The notes below the pieces were generated by a model. It ran no database searches, was not told where the DNA came from, and worked only from the letters and a program-made list of their open reading frames with translations. From Paracoccus acridae (GTDB lineage: Bacteria; Pseudomonadota; Alphaproteobacteria; Rhodobacterales; Rhodobacteraceae): a DNA stretch of 64,000 nt. Below are positions 34,732-43,409 of this stretch, in pieces. The stretch's first letter is position 1. Every line of letters begins with the position of its first letter. A program made the translations under genes and the position numbers. Location: assembly GCF_014642735.1 (NCBI RefSeq), contig NZ_BMIV01000010.1, positions 1 to 64,000 of the forward strand, given 5' to 3'.

Positions 34732-35802
34732 TCAGCCCAGGCCCAGCATGGCGCGCAGCGCGGCACGGTCGGACGCCTCGCCCCCGGCGAAGTCGTCGAA
34801 GGCGGTCTCGGTCGGCTGGATCAGATGCGCCTCGATGAAGGGCGCGCCTTCTGCCGCGCCCTGGGCCGCCGACTTGACGCAGCATTCCCATTCCAGCACC
34901 GCCCAACCGCGATAGCCGGCCAGCGTCAGGCGCGAAAAGACGCCCGCGAAATCCACCTGCCCGTCACCCAGGCTGCGGAAGCGGCCCGCCCGGTCCGTCC
35001 AGCCGGAAAACCCGGAATAGACCCCTTGCCGGGCCGAGGGCAGGAATTCCGCATCCTTGACGTGGAAGGCGCGGATACGACTGGCGTAATGGTCGATGAA
35101 GCCCAAGTAGTCCAACTGCTGCAGCACGAAATGCGACGGGTCATAGTTGATCGCGGCGCGGGGATGGTTGCCGGTTTCCTCCAGGAAACGCTCGAAGCTG
35201 GCACCGTCCATCAGATCCTCGCCCGGATGCAACTCATAGGCGTAATCCACGCCCTGTTCCTCATGCGCGTCCAGGATCGGCTTCCAGCGGCGGGCGAGTT
35301 CGGCGAAGGCTTCCTCGACCAGGCCCGCCGGACGCTGCGGCCAGGGATAGAGATAGGGCCAGGCAAGCGCGCCCGAAAAGCCCACCTGGACGTCCAGGCC
35401 CAGGTGGCGGGACGCGCGGGCGGCCTTGATGACCTGCCCCGCCGCCCATTCCGACTGCTCGCGCGGCTTGCCCCGCAGCGCCTGGGGCGCGAAGGCGTCG
35501 AACTGCGCGGCATAGGCCGGATGGACGGCGACAAGCTGGCCCTGCATGTGGGTCGAAAGCTCGGTGATCTCGACCCCCGCCTCGCGGCAGGTGCCCGCGA
35601 TCTCGTCGCAGTAGTCCTTCGACTCGGCGGCGCGGTCCAGGTCGATGAAGCGCGGATCGACCGGCACCTGGATGCCGCGATAGCCCAGGTCCGCCGCCCA
35701 TCGGGCAATGTTCGGCAGGGTGTCGAAAGGCGCGGCGTCGCCCGCGAACTGCGCCAGGAAGATTGCGGGGCCCTTGATGCCCCGCTGCGTGTCGGTTGCC
35801 AT
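34732..35802 (-). CDS. Sugar phosphate isomerase/epimerase-family TIM barrel (large form)
   Basis: A 356-residue AP-endonuclease-2-fold (xylose-isomerase-like) protein. Metal and substrate segments visible are YAYELHPGEDLMDGASFERFLEETG, INYDPSHFVLQQLDYLGFIDHY, IRAFHVKDAEF and WAVLEWECCVK. The family includes inosose dehydratase, epimerases and the eliminases or hydratases acting on 3-keto sugars. ATG 35802 follows AGGAAAGG. Position between two Gfo/Idh/MocA genes supports action on an oxidised sugar rather than a sugar phosphate. Confidence 0.8.
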   Translation of the reverse strand: MATDTQRGIKGPAIFLAQFAGDAAPFDTLPNIARWAADLGYRGIQVPVDPRFIDLDRAAESKDYCDEIAGTCREAGVEITELSTHMQGQLVAVHPAYAAQFDAFAPQALRGKPREQSEWAAGQVIKAARASRHLGLDVQVGFSGALAWPYLYPWPQRPAGLVEEAFAELARRWKPILDAHEEQGVDYAYELHPGEDLMDGASFERFLEETGNHPRAAINYDPSHFVLQQLDYLGFIDHYASRIRAFHVKDAEFLPSARQGVYSGFSGWTDRAGRFRSLGDGQVDFAGVFSRLTLAGYRGWAVLEWECCVKSAAQGAAEGAPFIEAHLIQPTETAFDDFAGGEASDRAALRAMLGLG

Positions 35803-35815
35803 GATGGTTCCTTTC

Positions 35816-36961
35816 CTACGCCGGCACGGGCTGGGCCAGAAGGCTGGCGGCGGCCTGTGGATCCAGCGCCTCGGGGCGGGCGCAGGTGGTGGTCATGGGC
35901 ACGAAGCGCCCTTCCTCGCCCGATTGCAGGATCGCGGTCATCACCTCGACCACGTGCAGCGCCAGTTCGTCGTTGCAGCGGTGCGGGCGGCCTTCGGCGA
36001 TGGCAAGCGCCATGTCCGCAAGGCCCGACGCGCGATAGTCGGCGACGCTCTTGCCGTTGTTCGTCTCTCGGTTCGGCGGCCCCAGCGGGTGGTCCCAGGC
36101 GGGCAGCGGGGCGGGATCGGCGCGGCGCGTCACACGCACCTCTCCGTCGAAGAAGTTGGGGTCGGGGATGTGCAGCGTGCCTTCGGTGCCGTAAAGCGCC
36201 ATCGGCTTCAGGTCATGCTGGTGGACGTCCCAGCTGGACTGGAAGCTGATGACCGCGCCGCCTTCGAATTCCAGCAGGGCGTGGATCGTGGTCGGCGTCT
36301 CGACCGGGATCTCCTCGCCCTTGCGGGCCGCCGATCCGATGGTCCGGGTCGGGCTGGGGGTCGAGGCAAGCGCCGCGACGCGGGCCACCGGCCCCAGAAG
36401 CTGCACGAGGTTCGAGATGTAATAGGGCCCCAGATCCAGAACCGGCCCGCCGCCCTTGAGGAAGAAGAAATCGGGGTTCGGGTGCCAGCCTTCCATGCCG
36501 CTGGACATGACCGCGCAGGTGCCCGAGGTGACGCGGCCGATGGCGCCGCTGTCCACGATATGCCGGGCAAGCTGGTGGCTGGTGCCCAGGAAGGTGTCGG
36601 GCGCCGATCCGATCCGCAGCTCGCGTTCGGCGGCGATGCGGGCCAGTTCGCGCCCTTCCTCCAGCGTCAGCACATAGGGCTTTTCGGAATAGACGTGCTT
36701 TCCGGCCTGCAGCGCGCGTTTCGAGATGTCGAAATGCGCGGCCGGGATGGTCAGGTTCACGATCAGGTCGATGTCGGGGCTTGCCAGCAGCGCGTCCACG
36801 CCGCGCGCCTCGATCCCGTATTCGGTCGCCCGCGCCTCGGCCGCGGCCTGGTTCATGTCGGCCACGGCGACGAAGCGGATGCCCGCGAAATGCGGCGCCC
36901 GGCCCAGATAGGATGCCGAGATGTTGCCGGCCCCGATCAGGCCCAGTCTAAGATCGCTCAT
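35816..36961 (-). CDS. Gfo/Idh/MocA-family oxidoreductase
   Basis: A 381-residue oxidoreductase with LGLIGAGNISASYLGRAP (nucleotide binding), LIVNLTIPAAHFDISKRALQAGKHVYSEKPYVLTLEEG (EKP Lys) and GPVLDLGPYYISNLVQLLGPV (the DxGxY/H-type segment). It differs strongly from the other copy in the operon, so the two probably catalyse different steps. ATG 36961 lies 4 bases after the preceding isomerase stop. The C-terminal third carries the substrate-binding beta sheet, and no secretion signal is present. Confidence 0.85.
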   Translation of the reverse strand: MSDLRLGLIGAGNISASYLGRAPHFAGIRFVAVADMNQAAAEARATEYGIEARGVDALLASPDIDLIVNLTIPAAHFDISKRALQAGKHVYSEKPYVLTLEEGRELARIAAERELRIGSAPDTFLGTSHQLARHIVDSGAIGRVTSGTCAVMSSGMEGWHPNPDFFFLKGGGPVLDLGPYYISNLVQLLGPVARVAALASTPSPTRTIGSAARKGEEIPVETPTTIHALLEFEGGAVISFQSSWDVHQHDLKPMALYGTEGTLHIPDPNFFDGEVRVTRRADPAPLPAWDHPLGPPNRETNNGKSVADYRASGLADMALAIAEGRPHRCNDELALHVVEVMTAILQSGEEGRFVPMTTTCARPEALDPQAAASLLAQPVPA

Positions 36962-36965
36962 GGTG

Positions 36966-37721
36966 TCAGCCTTTCAGGGTCTGCCAGGCAACATGGGCCT
37001 GGGTCGCGAAACGGTCGAAATCGGCGGGCTTGTCATGTTCGGCCACCAGAACCTCGACGCGGGCCTGGGCGCGCAGGGCATCCAGGATCGCGGGCCAGTC
37101 CATCGTGCCGGTGCCGGGATCGGCCCAGCCGTCCTCGTCCGTCTTTTCGCCCGCAGGCGCGATGTCCTTGAAATGGGCGGCGGTGATGCGCGGGCCGTAT
37201 TGGGCGATCCAGTCCAGCGGATCGCCGCCGCCGCGCACGATCCAGGCGATGTCGGCTTCCCAGTCGATCATCGGGGCCTCGTCCAGGATGATCTGCATGG
37301 GCGTCCGGCCGTCGGGCAGGGCATGGAACTCGAAGTCGTGATTGTGCCAGCCGAAGGTCAGGTCGCGTTGGGCCATCGCCCCATGCGCGGCGGCAAGGCG
37401 GGCGGCGAAGGCCTGCCATCCTGCGGCATCCGCGGGACGCTGGTCGGGGCCGATATGGGGGGCGAAGATCATCGTGGCGCCGACCTGGCCCGCGATCTGG
37501 GCCACGCGGTCGGGGTTTTCCTCGATCAGGTCCAGCGAGACATGCAGCGACGGCATGGTCATGCCTGCGGCCGACAGGGCCTCGGCGATGGCGGGCAGGT
37601 CGTCGAAGACGCCGCCATAGCCCTCGGCCGCGTCATAGCCAAGTGCGCCGAGACGGCGGATCACGTCGGCATAAGGCGTGGCGAAGCGGGCCGAATAAAG
37701 TTGCAGGGACAGTTTCATCAT
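36966..37721 (-). CDS. Sugar phosphate isomerase/epimerase-family TIM barrel (short form)
   Basis: A 251-residue AP-endonuclease-2-fold enzyme, with LYSARFATPYADVIRRLGALGYDAAEGYGG, FGWHNHDFEFHALPDG (metal-binding Glu and His), DEAPMIDWEADIAWIVRGG and ITAAHFKDIAPAG. It resembles inosose-dehydratase and 3-keto-sugar eliminase/hydratase-type members. ATG 37721 and 37718 are both possible, with GGAGAAG upstream. It is the first catabolic gene after the transporter genes. Confidence 0.82.
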   Translation of the reverse strand: MMKLSLQLYSARFATPYADVIRRLGALGYDAAEGYGGVFDDLPAIAEALSAAGMTMPSLHVSLDLIEENPDRVAQIAGQVGATMIFAPHIGPDQRPADAAGWQAFAARLAAAHGAMAQRDLTFGWHNHDFEFHALPDGRTPMQIILDEAPMIDWEADIAWIVRGGGDPLDWIAQYGPRITAAHFKDIAPAGEKTDEDGWADPGTGTMDWPAILDALRAQARVEVLVAEHDKPADFDRFATQAHVAWQTLKG

Positions 37722-37739
37722 CTTCTCCGTGGGAAAGTC

Positions 37740-38852
37740 TCAGATCCGCGTCTCGGTCGCCGCGTCGAACAGCGACAGGCTGGCGGGGTCAAAGCCGATG
37801 GACAGCATCTGGTCCGCGCGCACGCGGTCCTCGCCGTCCAGGCGGACGCGGAAAGGGGTGTCGCCAAGCCGCGTCCAGACCAGGGTGTCAGCGCCCATCG
37901 GCTCGACCACCTCGACCCGGGCCTGGGCCCGGATGGGCAGGGCTGCCGCCGCCTCGCCGGTGCGCACATGCTCGGGGCGGATGCCCAGCACGGCCTCGCC
38001 GCCGCGCGGGCGGGTGGTGAAGTCATAGCCGGTGACATCGGCCACCAGCGGGCCGTGGAAGATGTTGCCTTCCAGCCGGCCCGGCAGCAGGTTCATGGGC
38101 GGCGATCCGATAAAGCCCGCTACGTAAAGGTTCGCGGGGCGGCGATAGATGTCGTCGGGCGTGGCAAGCTGCTGGATCTTGCCGCCGCGCATGATGGCGA
38201 TGCGGTCGGCAAGCGTCATCGCCTCGATCTGGTCATGGGTGACATAGATCATGGTGTTGCCCAGGTTCTGGTGCAGGCGCTTCAGTTCCACGCGCAATTC
38301 GGCCCGCAGCTTGGCGTCCAGGTTCGACAAGGGCTCGTCGAACAGGAACACGTCCACGTCGCGCACCAGGGCGCGGCCGATGGCGACCCGCTGGCGCTGA
38401 CCGCCCGACAGGGCCGCGGGCTTGCGCTTCAGCAGCGGTTCAAGCTGCAGCGTGGACGCGGCGCGGGCGATGCGGCGGGCAATCTCGTCCCGCGGCACGC
38501 GGGCGTTCTTCAGGCCGAAGGACAGGTTCCCCTCGACCGTCATCTGCGGGTAGAGCGCATAGGACTGGAAGACCATGCCGATGCCGCGTTCCGACGGCTC
38601 GGCCCAGGTGACGTTCTGCCCCGAGATGAAGATCTGCCCCTTGGTCGCGGGCTGCAGCCCGGCGATGCAGTTCAGCAGCGTGGACTTGCCGCAGCCCGAG
38701 GCGCCCAGCAGCACCAGGAACTCGCCCTCGTTCACGTCCAGGTTCAGGTCGCCCAGAACCTCGACCGCGCCATAGGCGAGGCTGAGGTCGCGGATCGAGA
38801 CGGAGACGCCGTCCAGTTCCGGTCGGGGTTCGGCGCGGAGTGCTTGTGCCAT
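37740..38852 (-). CDS. Sugar ABC transporter ATP-binding protein (UgpC/MalK type)
   Basis: A 370-residue ATPase with Walker A GASGCGKST, signature LSGGQRQRVAIGRALV, Walker B VFLFDEPLSNLDAKLRAEL and the switch His in YVTHDQIEAMTLADRIAIM. A C-terminal OB-type regulatory domain follows (VLGIRPEHVR). It belongs to the CUT1 family that serves oligosaccharides, glycosides and sugar derivatives. It starts 3 bases after the permease stop. The two permeases and binding protein are all in the same operon, so the importer is complete. Confidence 0.92.
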   Translation of the reverse strand: MAQALRAEPRPELDGVSVSIRDLSLAYGAVEVLGDLNLDVNEGEFLVLLGASGCGKSTLLNCIAGLQPATKGQIFISGQNVTWAEPSERGIGMVFQSYALYPQMTVEGNLSFGLKNARVPRDEIARRIARAASTLQLEPLLKRKPAALSGGQRQRVAIGRALVRDVDVFLFDEPLSNLDAKLRAELRVELKRLHQNLGNTMIYVTHDQIEAMTLADRIAIMRGGKIQQLATPDDIYRRPANLYVAGFIGSPPMNLLPGRLEGNIFHGPLVADVTGYDFTTRPRGGEAVLGIRPEHVRTGEAAAALPIRAQARVEVVEPMGADTLVWTRLGDTPFRVRLDGEDRVRADQMLSIGFDPASLSLFDAATETRI

Positions 38853-38855
38853 GGG

Positions 38856-39806
38856 TCAGCCTTTCACGGCGCCTGCGGCGATGCCGCGGACGAAGAGTTT
38901 GCCAGAGAGGAAGTAGATCGTCAGCGGAACAAGGCCGGTCAGCAGGGTCGCGGCCATGTTGACGTTGTATTCGCGCACGCCTTGGACCGAGTTGACGATG
39001 TTGTTCAGCTGCACCGTCATCGGATAGCTTTCGGGCCGGGTGTAGATCACGCCGAACAGGAAGTCGTTCCAGATCCCCGTGACCTGCAGGATCACCGCCA
39101 CCGTGAAGATCGGCAGCGACATCGGCACCAGCACGCGCAGGAAGATGCCCCAAAAGCCTGCGCCGTCCACGCGGGCGGCCTTGAACAGTTCCGGCGGCAG
39201 CGAGGAGAAGTAGTTGCGGAACAGAAGCGTGATGATGGGCATCCCGAAGACCACATGGACCAGCACCAGCCCCCAGACCGACCCCATCAGCCCGATTTCG
39301 CGCAGGATGATGACGATGGGATAGATCATCACCTGATAAGGGATGAAGGCGCCGAAGATCAGGATGGTGAAGAACACCTCGGACCCGCGGAAGCGCCAGT
39401 TGACCAGGGCGTATCCGTTCACCGCCGCCACCGCGATCGACAGGATCGTGGCCGGTATGACGATGGCGACCGAGTTCCAGAAGCCGCGCGACAGCCCGTC
39501 GCAATTCAGCCCGGTGCAGGCGGAGGACCAGGCCTTGACCCAGGGTTCGAAGGTGATCTCGACCGGCGGGGCGAAGATGTTGCCCATGCGGATCTCGGGC
39601 ATTCCCTTCAGCGAGGTCATGACCATCACCCACAGCGGCAGCAGGTAATAGGCCGAGAAGATCAGAAGCCCGCCATAGATCATGATGCGCTTGCCCGACA
39701 GGCGGCGCGTGGGGACGAGGCCGGCCGGTCCGTCCAGCAGCCGGCCGCGCGGGGCGGCGCTGCGGGGCGGTGCGGCGGCGGCCGCGGGGTATGCCGCGTC
39801 AGACAT
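38856..39806 (-). CDS. Sugar ABC transporter permease (MalG type)
   Basis: A 316-residue membrane protein with a hydrophilic Ala/Pro-rich N-terminus and six predicted hydrophobic segments. The cytoplasmic EAA-like loop is at ELFKAARVDGAGFWGIFLRVLVPMSLPIF. It has an inserted periplasmic-looking segment with two Cys (SSACTGLNCDGLSRG). It overlaps the MalF-type gene by 8 bases. It forms the channel with that protein. Confidence 0.9.
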   Translation of the reverse strand: MSDAAYPAAAAAPPRSAAPRGRLLDGPAGLVPTRRLSGKRIMIYGGLLIFSAYYLLPLWVMVMTSLKGMPEIRMGNIFAPPVEITFEPWVKAWSSACTGLNCDGLSRGFWNSVAIVIPATILSIAVAAVNGYALVNWRFRGSEVFFTILIFGAFIPYQVMIYPIVIILREIGLMGSVWGLVLVHVVFGMPIITLLFRNYFSSLPPELFKAARVDGAGFWGIFLRVLVPMSLPIFTVAVILQVTGIWNDFLFGVIYTRPESYPMTVQLNNIVNSVQGVREYNVNMAATLLTGLVPLTIYFLSGKLFVRGIAAGAVKG

Positions 39807-40692
39807 GGCGTTTCCTTCCCATGCGGAACAGCGCGAAGGGGATGATGATCGCCAGCACCGCGGCCAGCATCATGGTCGAGGCCGCGAAGCCCTGCCCCAG
39901 GTTCTGGTTGCCGAACATGTAGTCATAGACGTATTTAGCGGGCACTTCGGAGGCGATGCCCGGCCCGCCGCGCGTCAGGGCGACGACAAGGTCGTAAAGC
40001 TTGATGATCCCGGCCGAGATCAGGACCACGCAGGTGGCGAAGACCGGCTTCATCATCGGCAGGATGATGAACAGATAGGTCTTCCAGGCGGGGATCCCGT
40101 CCACGCGGCTGGCCTTCCAGACATCCTCGTCGATGCCGCGCAGGCCGGCCAGCATGATGACCGTGGTCAGCCCCGCGCCCTGCCAGATGCCCGCCGCCAG
40201 AAGCGCCAGGATGACCAGGTTGGGATCGTTCAGCGGGTCGAAACTGAAGCCCGAAAAGCCCATGCCGCGGACGATGTGCTGCAACCCGAAATCGGGGTTC
40301 AGGATCCACTGCCAGACGACGCCCGTGACGATGAAGCTGAGGGCATAGGGGAACAGGATGATGGTGCGGAAGCCGTCCTCGAACCGGATCTTCTGGTCCA
40401 GAAGCACGGCCAGCAGAAAGCCGATCGCCAGCGTCAGCACCAGGGCGCAGATGCCATAGATCGCCAGGTTCTCGATGGACACCTGCCAGCGGGGCGTGGA
40501 CCACAGCCGTTCGTATTGCGCCAGGCCCACGAAATCCAGCCGGGGCAGCAGGCGCGAATTGGTGAAGGAATGGACCACTGTCCAGAGCGAGCAGCCGATG
40601 AAGACCACAAGGGCCGTCAGGATCATCGGGGCCGCGGCAAGCTTGGCCGGCCAGTTCTGGAGCAATCGGATGGGAGGGCCGGATCGGGCCAT
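39799..40692 (-). CDS. Sugar ABC transporter permease (MalF type)
   Basis: A 297-residue six-span permease with the EAA loop IDEDVWKASRVDGIPAWKTYLFIILPMMKPVF. ATG 40692 is chosen because GGAGG lies 7 bases upstream; the longer frame would run back through the hairpin after the binding-protein gene. It pairs with the MalG-type subunit and the UgpC-type ATPase. A strong hairpin with a T-rich tail precedes it, which probably lowers its expression relative to the binding protein. Confidence 0.9.
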   Translation of the reverse strand: MARSGPPIRLLQNWPAKLAAAPMILTALVVFIGCSLWTVVHSFTNSRLLPRLDFVGLAQYERLWSTPRWQVSIENLAIYGICALVLTLAIGFLLAVLLDQKIRFEDGFRTIILFPYALSFIVTGVVWQWILNPDFGLQHIVRGMGFSGFSFDPLNDPNLVILALLAAGIWQGAGLTTVIMLAGLRGIDEDVWKASRVDGIPAWKTYLFIILPMMKPVFATCVVLISAGIIKLYDLVVALTRGGPGIASEVPAKYVYDYMFGNQNLGQGFAASTMMLAAVLAIIIPFALFRMGRKRHV

Positions 40693-40719
40693 GAGGGTGC
40701 CTCCGGTCAGGGGAAAAGA

Positions 40720-40740
40720 CCCGGCCCGCAGGGGGCCGGG
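40720..40740 (-). terminator. Terminator-like hairpin with T-rich tail after binding-protein gene
   Basis: Read on the minus strand, CCCGGCCC-N5-GGGCCGGG is followed at once by TCTTTTCCC. This is the most terminator-like of the four hairpins that follow binding-protein genes in this window. It lies 7 bases after the stop and inside the operon, so it is expected to attenuate, not abolish, readthrough into the permeases. Confidence 0.68.
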
Positions 40741-40747
40741 CACGGCA

Positions 40748-41986
40748 TCACATTTCGGACTGGACGATCTGGACGAAGCGCGCATGCGCGTCCTCGGCGG
40801 AAAGGTCCGATCCGAAGAACTCGGCCGTCAGATCCTCGATCTGGCCACGCGAATCCGACGACATCACCAGGTCGATGGTCGGGATCGTGTTGCCGGCCTT
40901 CAGGGTTTCCAGACCCGCCTGGGTGCATTCGTTGACCGAAGCCAGGTCGATGTCGCCGCGCACCGGCAGCGATCCCTTGGCCGCGTTGAAGGCCACCTGC
41001 GCTTCCTCGGACAGGATCACTTGGGCCAGGGCGCGCTGCGCCTCGGTCACGGCCGCGTCGCTGTTCACCGGGAAATAGATCGCGTCGCCCCCGGTCGCGA
41101 TGACGGGTTCGCCCCCCAGGCCGATATGGCAGCCGTAATCCGTGCCAGCGGTCTTGCCCGCCAGGGCGAATTCGCCCTGCGCCCAGTCGCCCATCACCTG
41201 CGCCGCGGCCGTGCCCTCGATGATGCGGTTGGTGGCCATGTTCCAGTCGCTGAGATTGCCGCCCGAGGCCAGGTTGCGGGCGATGGCATATTCGGCGAAG
41301 ATGTTCTTCAGCGTGTCGCTGTTCAGCGCCTCCTCGTCACGCTCGGCGAAGACCTGGTTGTAGAAATCGGCCCCGCCGATCCCCGAGATCATGCCGTAAA
41401 GCAGCAGCGCCGTCTGCCAGCCCTGCATCCCCTGCGCCAGGGGCAGGATGCCCGCCTCGCGCAGCGCAGGGGCGGCGGCCTTCAGTTCCTCCCAGGTGGT
41501 CGCGGGTTCGACGCCCGCCTTCTCGAAGGCCGACAGCGAGGTCCACATCCATTGCGGCGAATGGATGTTCAGCGGCGCGCAATAAACGCGGCCCTCGAAG
41601 GTGCAGGCGTCCAGCAGCGAGACGGGGTTGATGGTGTCGCGCCAGCCGTTCGCCTCGGCCACCTCGGTCAGGTCCTGCATCAGCCCGGCCTCGACCAGTT
41701 CCTGCGCCTGAAGGCCGTGGTTGAACTGCGTGGCGCCCATAGGGTCGCCGCCGATGATGCGCGACACCATGATCGGCCGCGCGGTCGAACCCGAACCGGC
41801 GATGGCGCCATCGACCCAGCTATGTTCAGTCTGTTCCTCGAAGATGCGGGCCAGTTCCTGCACGGCCGCAGCCTCGCCGCCCGAGGTCCACCAGTGCGTC
41901 ACCTCAAGATCGGCCGCCATCGCCGTCGCAGGCAACATTGTCACGGCAACGCCCGCCAGCAGGCGGCGCATCGAAATCTTTTGCAT
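40748..41986 (-). CDS. Sugar ABC transporter substrate-binding protein (family 1)
   Basis: A 412-residue extracellular solute-binding protein with a Sec signal peptide (MQKISMRRLLAGVAVTMLPATAMA, cleavage before ADLEV). LEVTHWWTSGGEAAAVQELARIFEEQ at the mature start is typical of CUT1 sugar binders. ATG 41986 has GGAGG at better spacing than ATG 41992. It is the first gene of the eight-gene operon and divergent from the LacI gene. The many Trp residues fit carbohydrate stacking. The sugar is not identifiable. Confidence 0.9.
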   Translation of the reverse strand: MQKISMRRLLAGVAVTMLPATAMAADLEVTHWWTSGGEAAAVQELARIFEEQTEHSWVDGAIAGSGSTARPIMVSRIIGGDPMGATQFNHGLQAQELVEAGLMQDLTEVAEANGWRDTINPVSLLDACTFEGRVYCAPLNIHSPQWMWTSLSAFEKAGVEPATTWEELKAAAPALREAGILPLAQGMQGWQTALLLYGMISGIGGADFYNQVFAERDEEALNSDTLKNIFAEYAIARNLASGGNLSDWNMATNRIIEGTAAAQVMGDWAQGEFALAGKTAGTDYGCHIGLGGEPVIATGGDAIYFPVNSDAAVTEAQRALAQVILSEEAQVAFNAAKGSLPVRGDIDLASVNECTQAGLETLKAGNTIPTIDLVMSSDSRGQIEDLTAEFFGSDLSAEDAHARFVQIVQSEM

Positions 41987-42056
41987 TGTCATCCTCCCGT
42001 TTGTCCCGGCGCGGGTCTCGCGCAGGCAGCAACCGGTTCAGCCTCTTCCCTGCCGA

Positions 42057-42128
42057 TGTAAACGATTGCTGCAAACTGCATCTCATGACCATTGCCTTTC
42101 CGTCAAGAAAAAATGTAATCCTTTACAT
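42057..42128. promoter_or_regulatory. Two candidate LacI-type operators between sugar operon and regulator
   Basis: Site 1, TGTAAACGATTGCT (42057-42070), resembles the degenerate palindrome with central CG bound by LacI-family proteins. Site 2, ATGTAATCCTTTACAT (42113-42128), is a perfect 6-bp inverted repeat with a 4-base centre. Both contain TGTAA half-sites about 56 bases apart. Site 2 overlaps the upstream ATG at 42127, which favours the downstream start for the regulator. Confidence 0.55.
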
Positions 42129-42150
42129 GCAAACCTATCGGCGGGACATC

Positions 42151-43167
42151 ATGGCTATCGGCATCAAGGACATCGCTCGGCTGGCGGGGGTTTCGACGGC
42201 GACGGTCAGCCGCGCGCTGTCTCATCCGGGCCGCGTCTCGCCCGAAACGCGGGCGCAGGTCATGGCCGTGGTCGAGGAACACGACTATCGCGTGAACTCC
42301 TTCGCCCGATCCTTGCGGGTGCGCCGGGCCGACGCGGTGCTGGCCCTGGTGCCGAACCTGGGCAACCCGTTCTTTTCCGAGATCATCGCGGGCATCCAGG
42401 ACGGCCTGACGCCTGCGGGCCTGGATCTGCTGGTGACCGACAGCCTGTCCCAGCAGGCGCGGCGGCAATCGCCCGTCACCCATCTGCAGGCCGCGCGGGC
42501 CGACGGGCTGATCTGCCTGGACGGCGCCCTGCCGGCGGGCATCCTGGACGATCTTGCGGCAAGCGACGTGGCGGGCCGCGTGGTCTTCGCCTGCGAATGG
42601 CCCGATGGGCGCGGCTTTCCCGTGGTGCGCAGCGACAACCGCGCGGGCATGGCCCTGGCCGTGCAGCACCTGGTCGGGCTGGGCCACCGCGACTTCGCGC
42701 TGCTGACCGGCCCTGAGGGCAACGTGCTGACCCGCGAACGCCGCGAAGGGGCCGAGGCCGCCCTGGCGCAGGCGGGGCTGTCGCTTCCCCCTTCGCGAAT
42801 CGCCGGCGGCAGCTTCGAGATCCGCGACGGTTTTCGCGCGGCGGGCGACCTGATGCGGATGCCGTCCCGGCCCACCGCCATCCTGTGCAGTTCCGACCAG
42901 TTGGCGATCGGCTGCATTTCCGGCCTGTCGGAACTGGGCGTCCGCGTCCCCCAGGACGTGTCCGTTGTGGGCTTCGACGACATCGCGCTTGCCGCCTATT
43001 CCCGCCCGCCCTTGACCACGATCCGCCAAGACCGCCGCCGCCTGGGCCGCATCGCCGCCGAGCGGCTGTTGTCCAGCCTGTCGGGCAAGCCCCTGGCCGA
43101 GACGCTGACCACCCTGCCCGTGGAAATCGTGGTGCGCCGCTCGACCGCGGCGGCACCGGCGGGGTGA
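42151..43167 (+). CDS. LacI-family regulator of the sugar operon
   Basis: A 338-residue LacI-type repressor. The HTH and hinge are at 1-60 (IKDIARLAGVSTATVSRALSHPGRVSPETRAQV), followed by a periplasmic-binding-protein-like core (VLALVPNLGNPFFSEIIAGIQDGL) and the C-terminal SVVGFDDIALAAYSRPPLTTIRQD. ATG 42151 puts the HTH at the canonical distance from the N-terminus. It is divergent from the binding-protein gene with both candidate operators between them, so it most likely represses the eight-gene operon and itself until the sugar or an intermediate is present. Confidence 0.9.
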   Translation: MAIGIKDIARLAGVSTATVSRALSHPGRVSPETRAQVMAVVEEHDYRVNSFARSLRVRRADAVLALVPNLGNPFFSEIIAGIQDGLTPAGLDLLVTDSLSQQARRQSPVTHLQAARADGLICLDGALPAGILDDLAASDVAGRVVFACEWPDGRGFPVVRSDNRAGMALAVQHLVGLGHRDFALLTGPEGNVLTRERREGAEAALAQAGLSLPPSRIAGGSFEIRDGFRAAGDLMRMPSRPTAILCSSDQLAIGCISGLSELGVRVPQDVSVVGFDDIALAAYSRPPLTTIRQDRRRLGRIAAERLLSSLSGKPLAETLTTLPVEIVVRRSTAAAPAG

Positions 43168-43409
43168 CCTGGGCGCCAGTGCGACCTTTCAAGGCCTTTG
43201 CCTGGCCAGTCTTTGGTTCCGACGATGGACGCAGCGGCATGAACAGCCGGTCTGCCGACATCATCCCGGCAATCCGGCATACGGCCTGCCTTGGACCTCT
43301 GGCTAGAACACCCTTAAGTCCAAATGCCCAAACCATAGTTTTCTGTTAGTCTGCCCTTCATCCCGGCGGGAGAGAGACTGGGATGATCTGGTCACCGGAG
43401 GAGATGCCC

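Noticed and set aside
36921..39845. Plus-strand open frame of about 974 codons across the sugar operon
   Set aside because: It crosses four minus-strand genes with firm family assignments and shows only low-complexity antisense sequence.
43168..43409. Possible small gene or RNA between the LacI and gfa genes
   Set aside because: No convincing ribosome site with a conserved frame and no strong structure. It probably only holds the gfa promoter.
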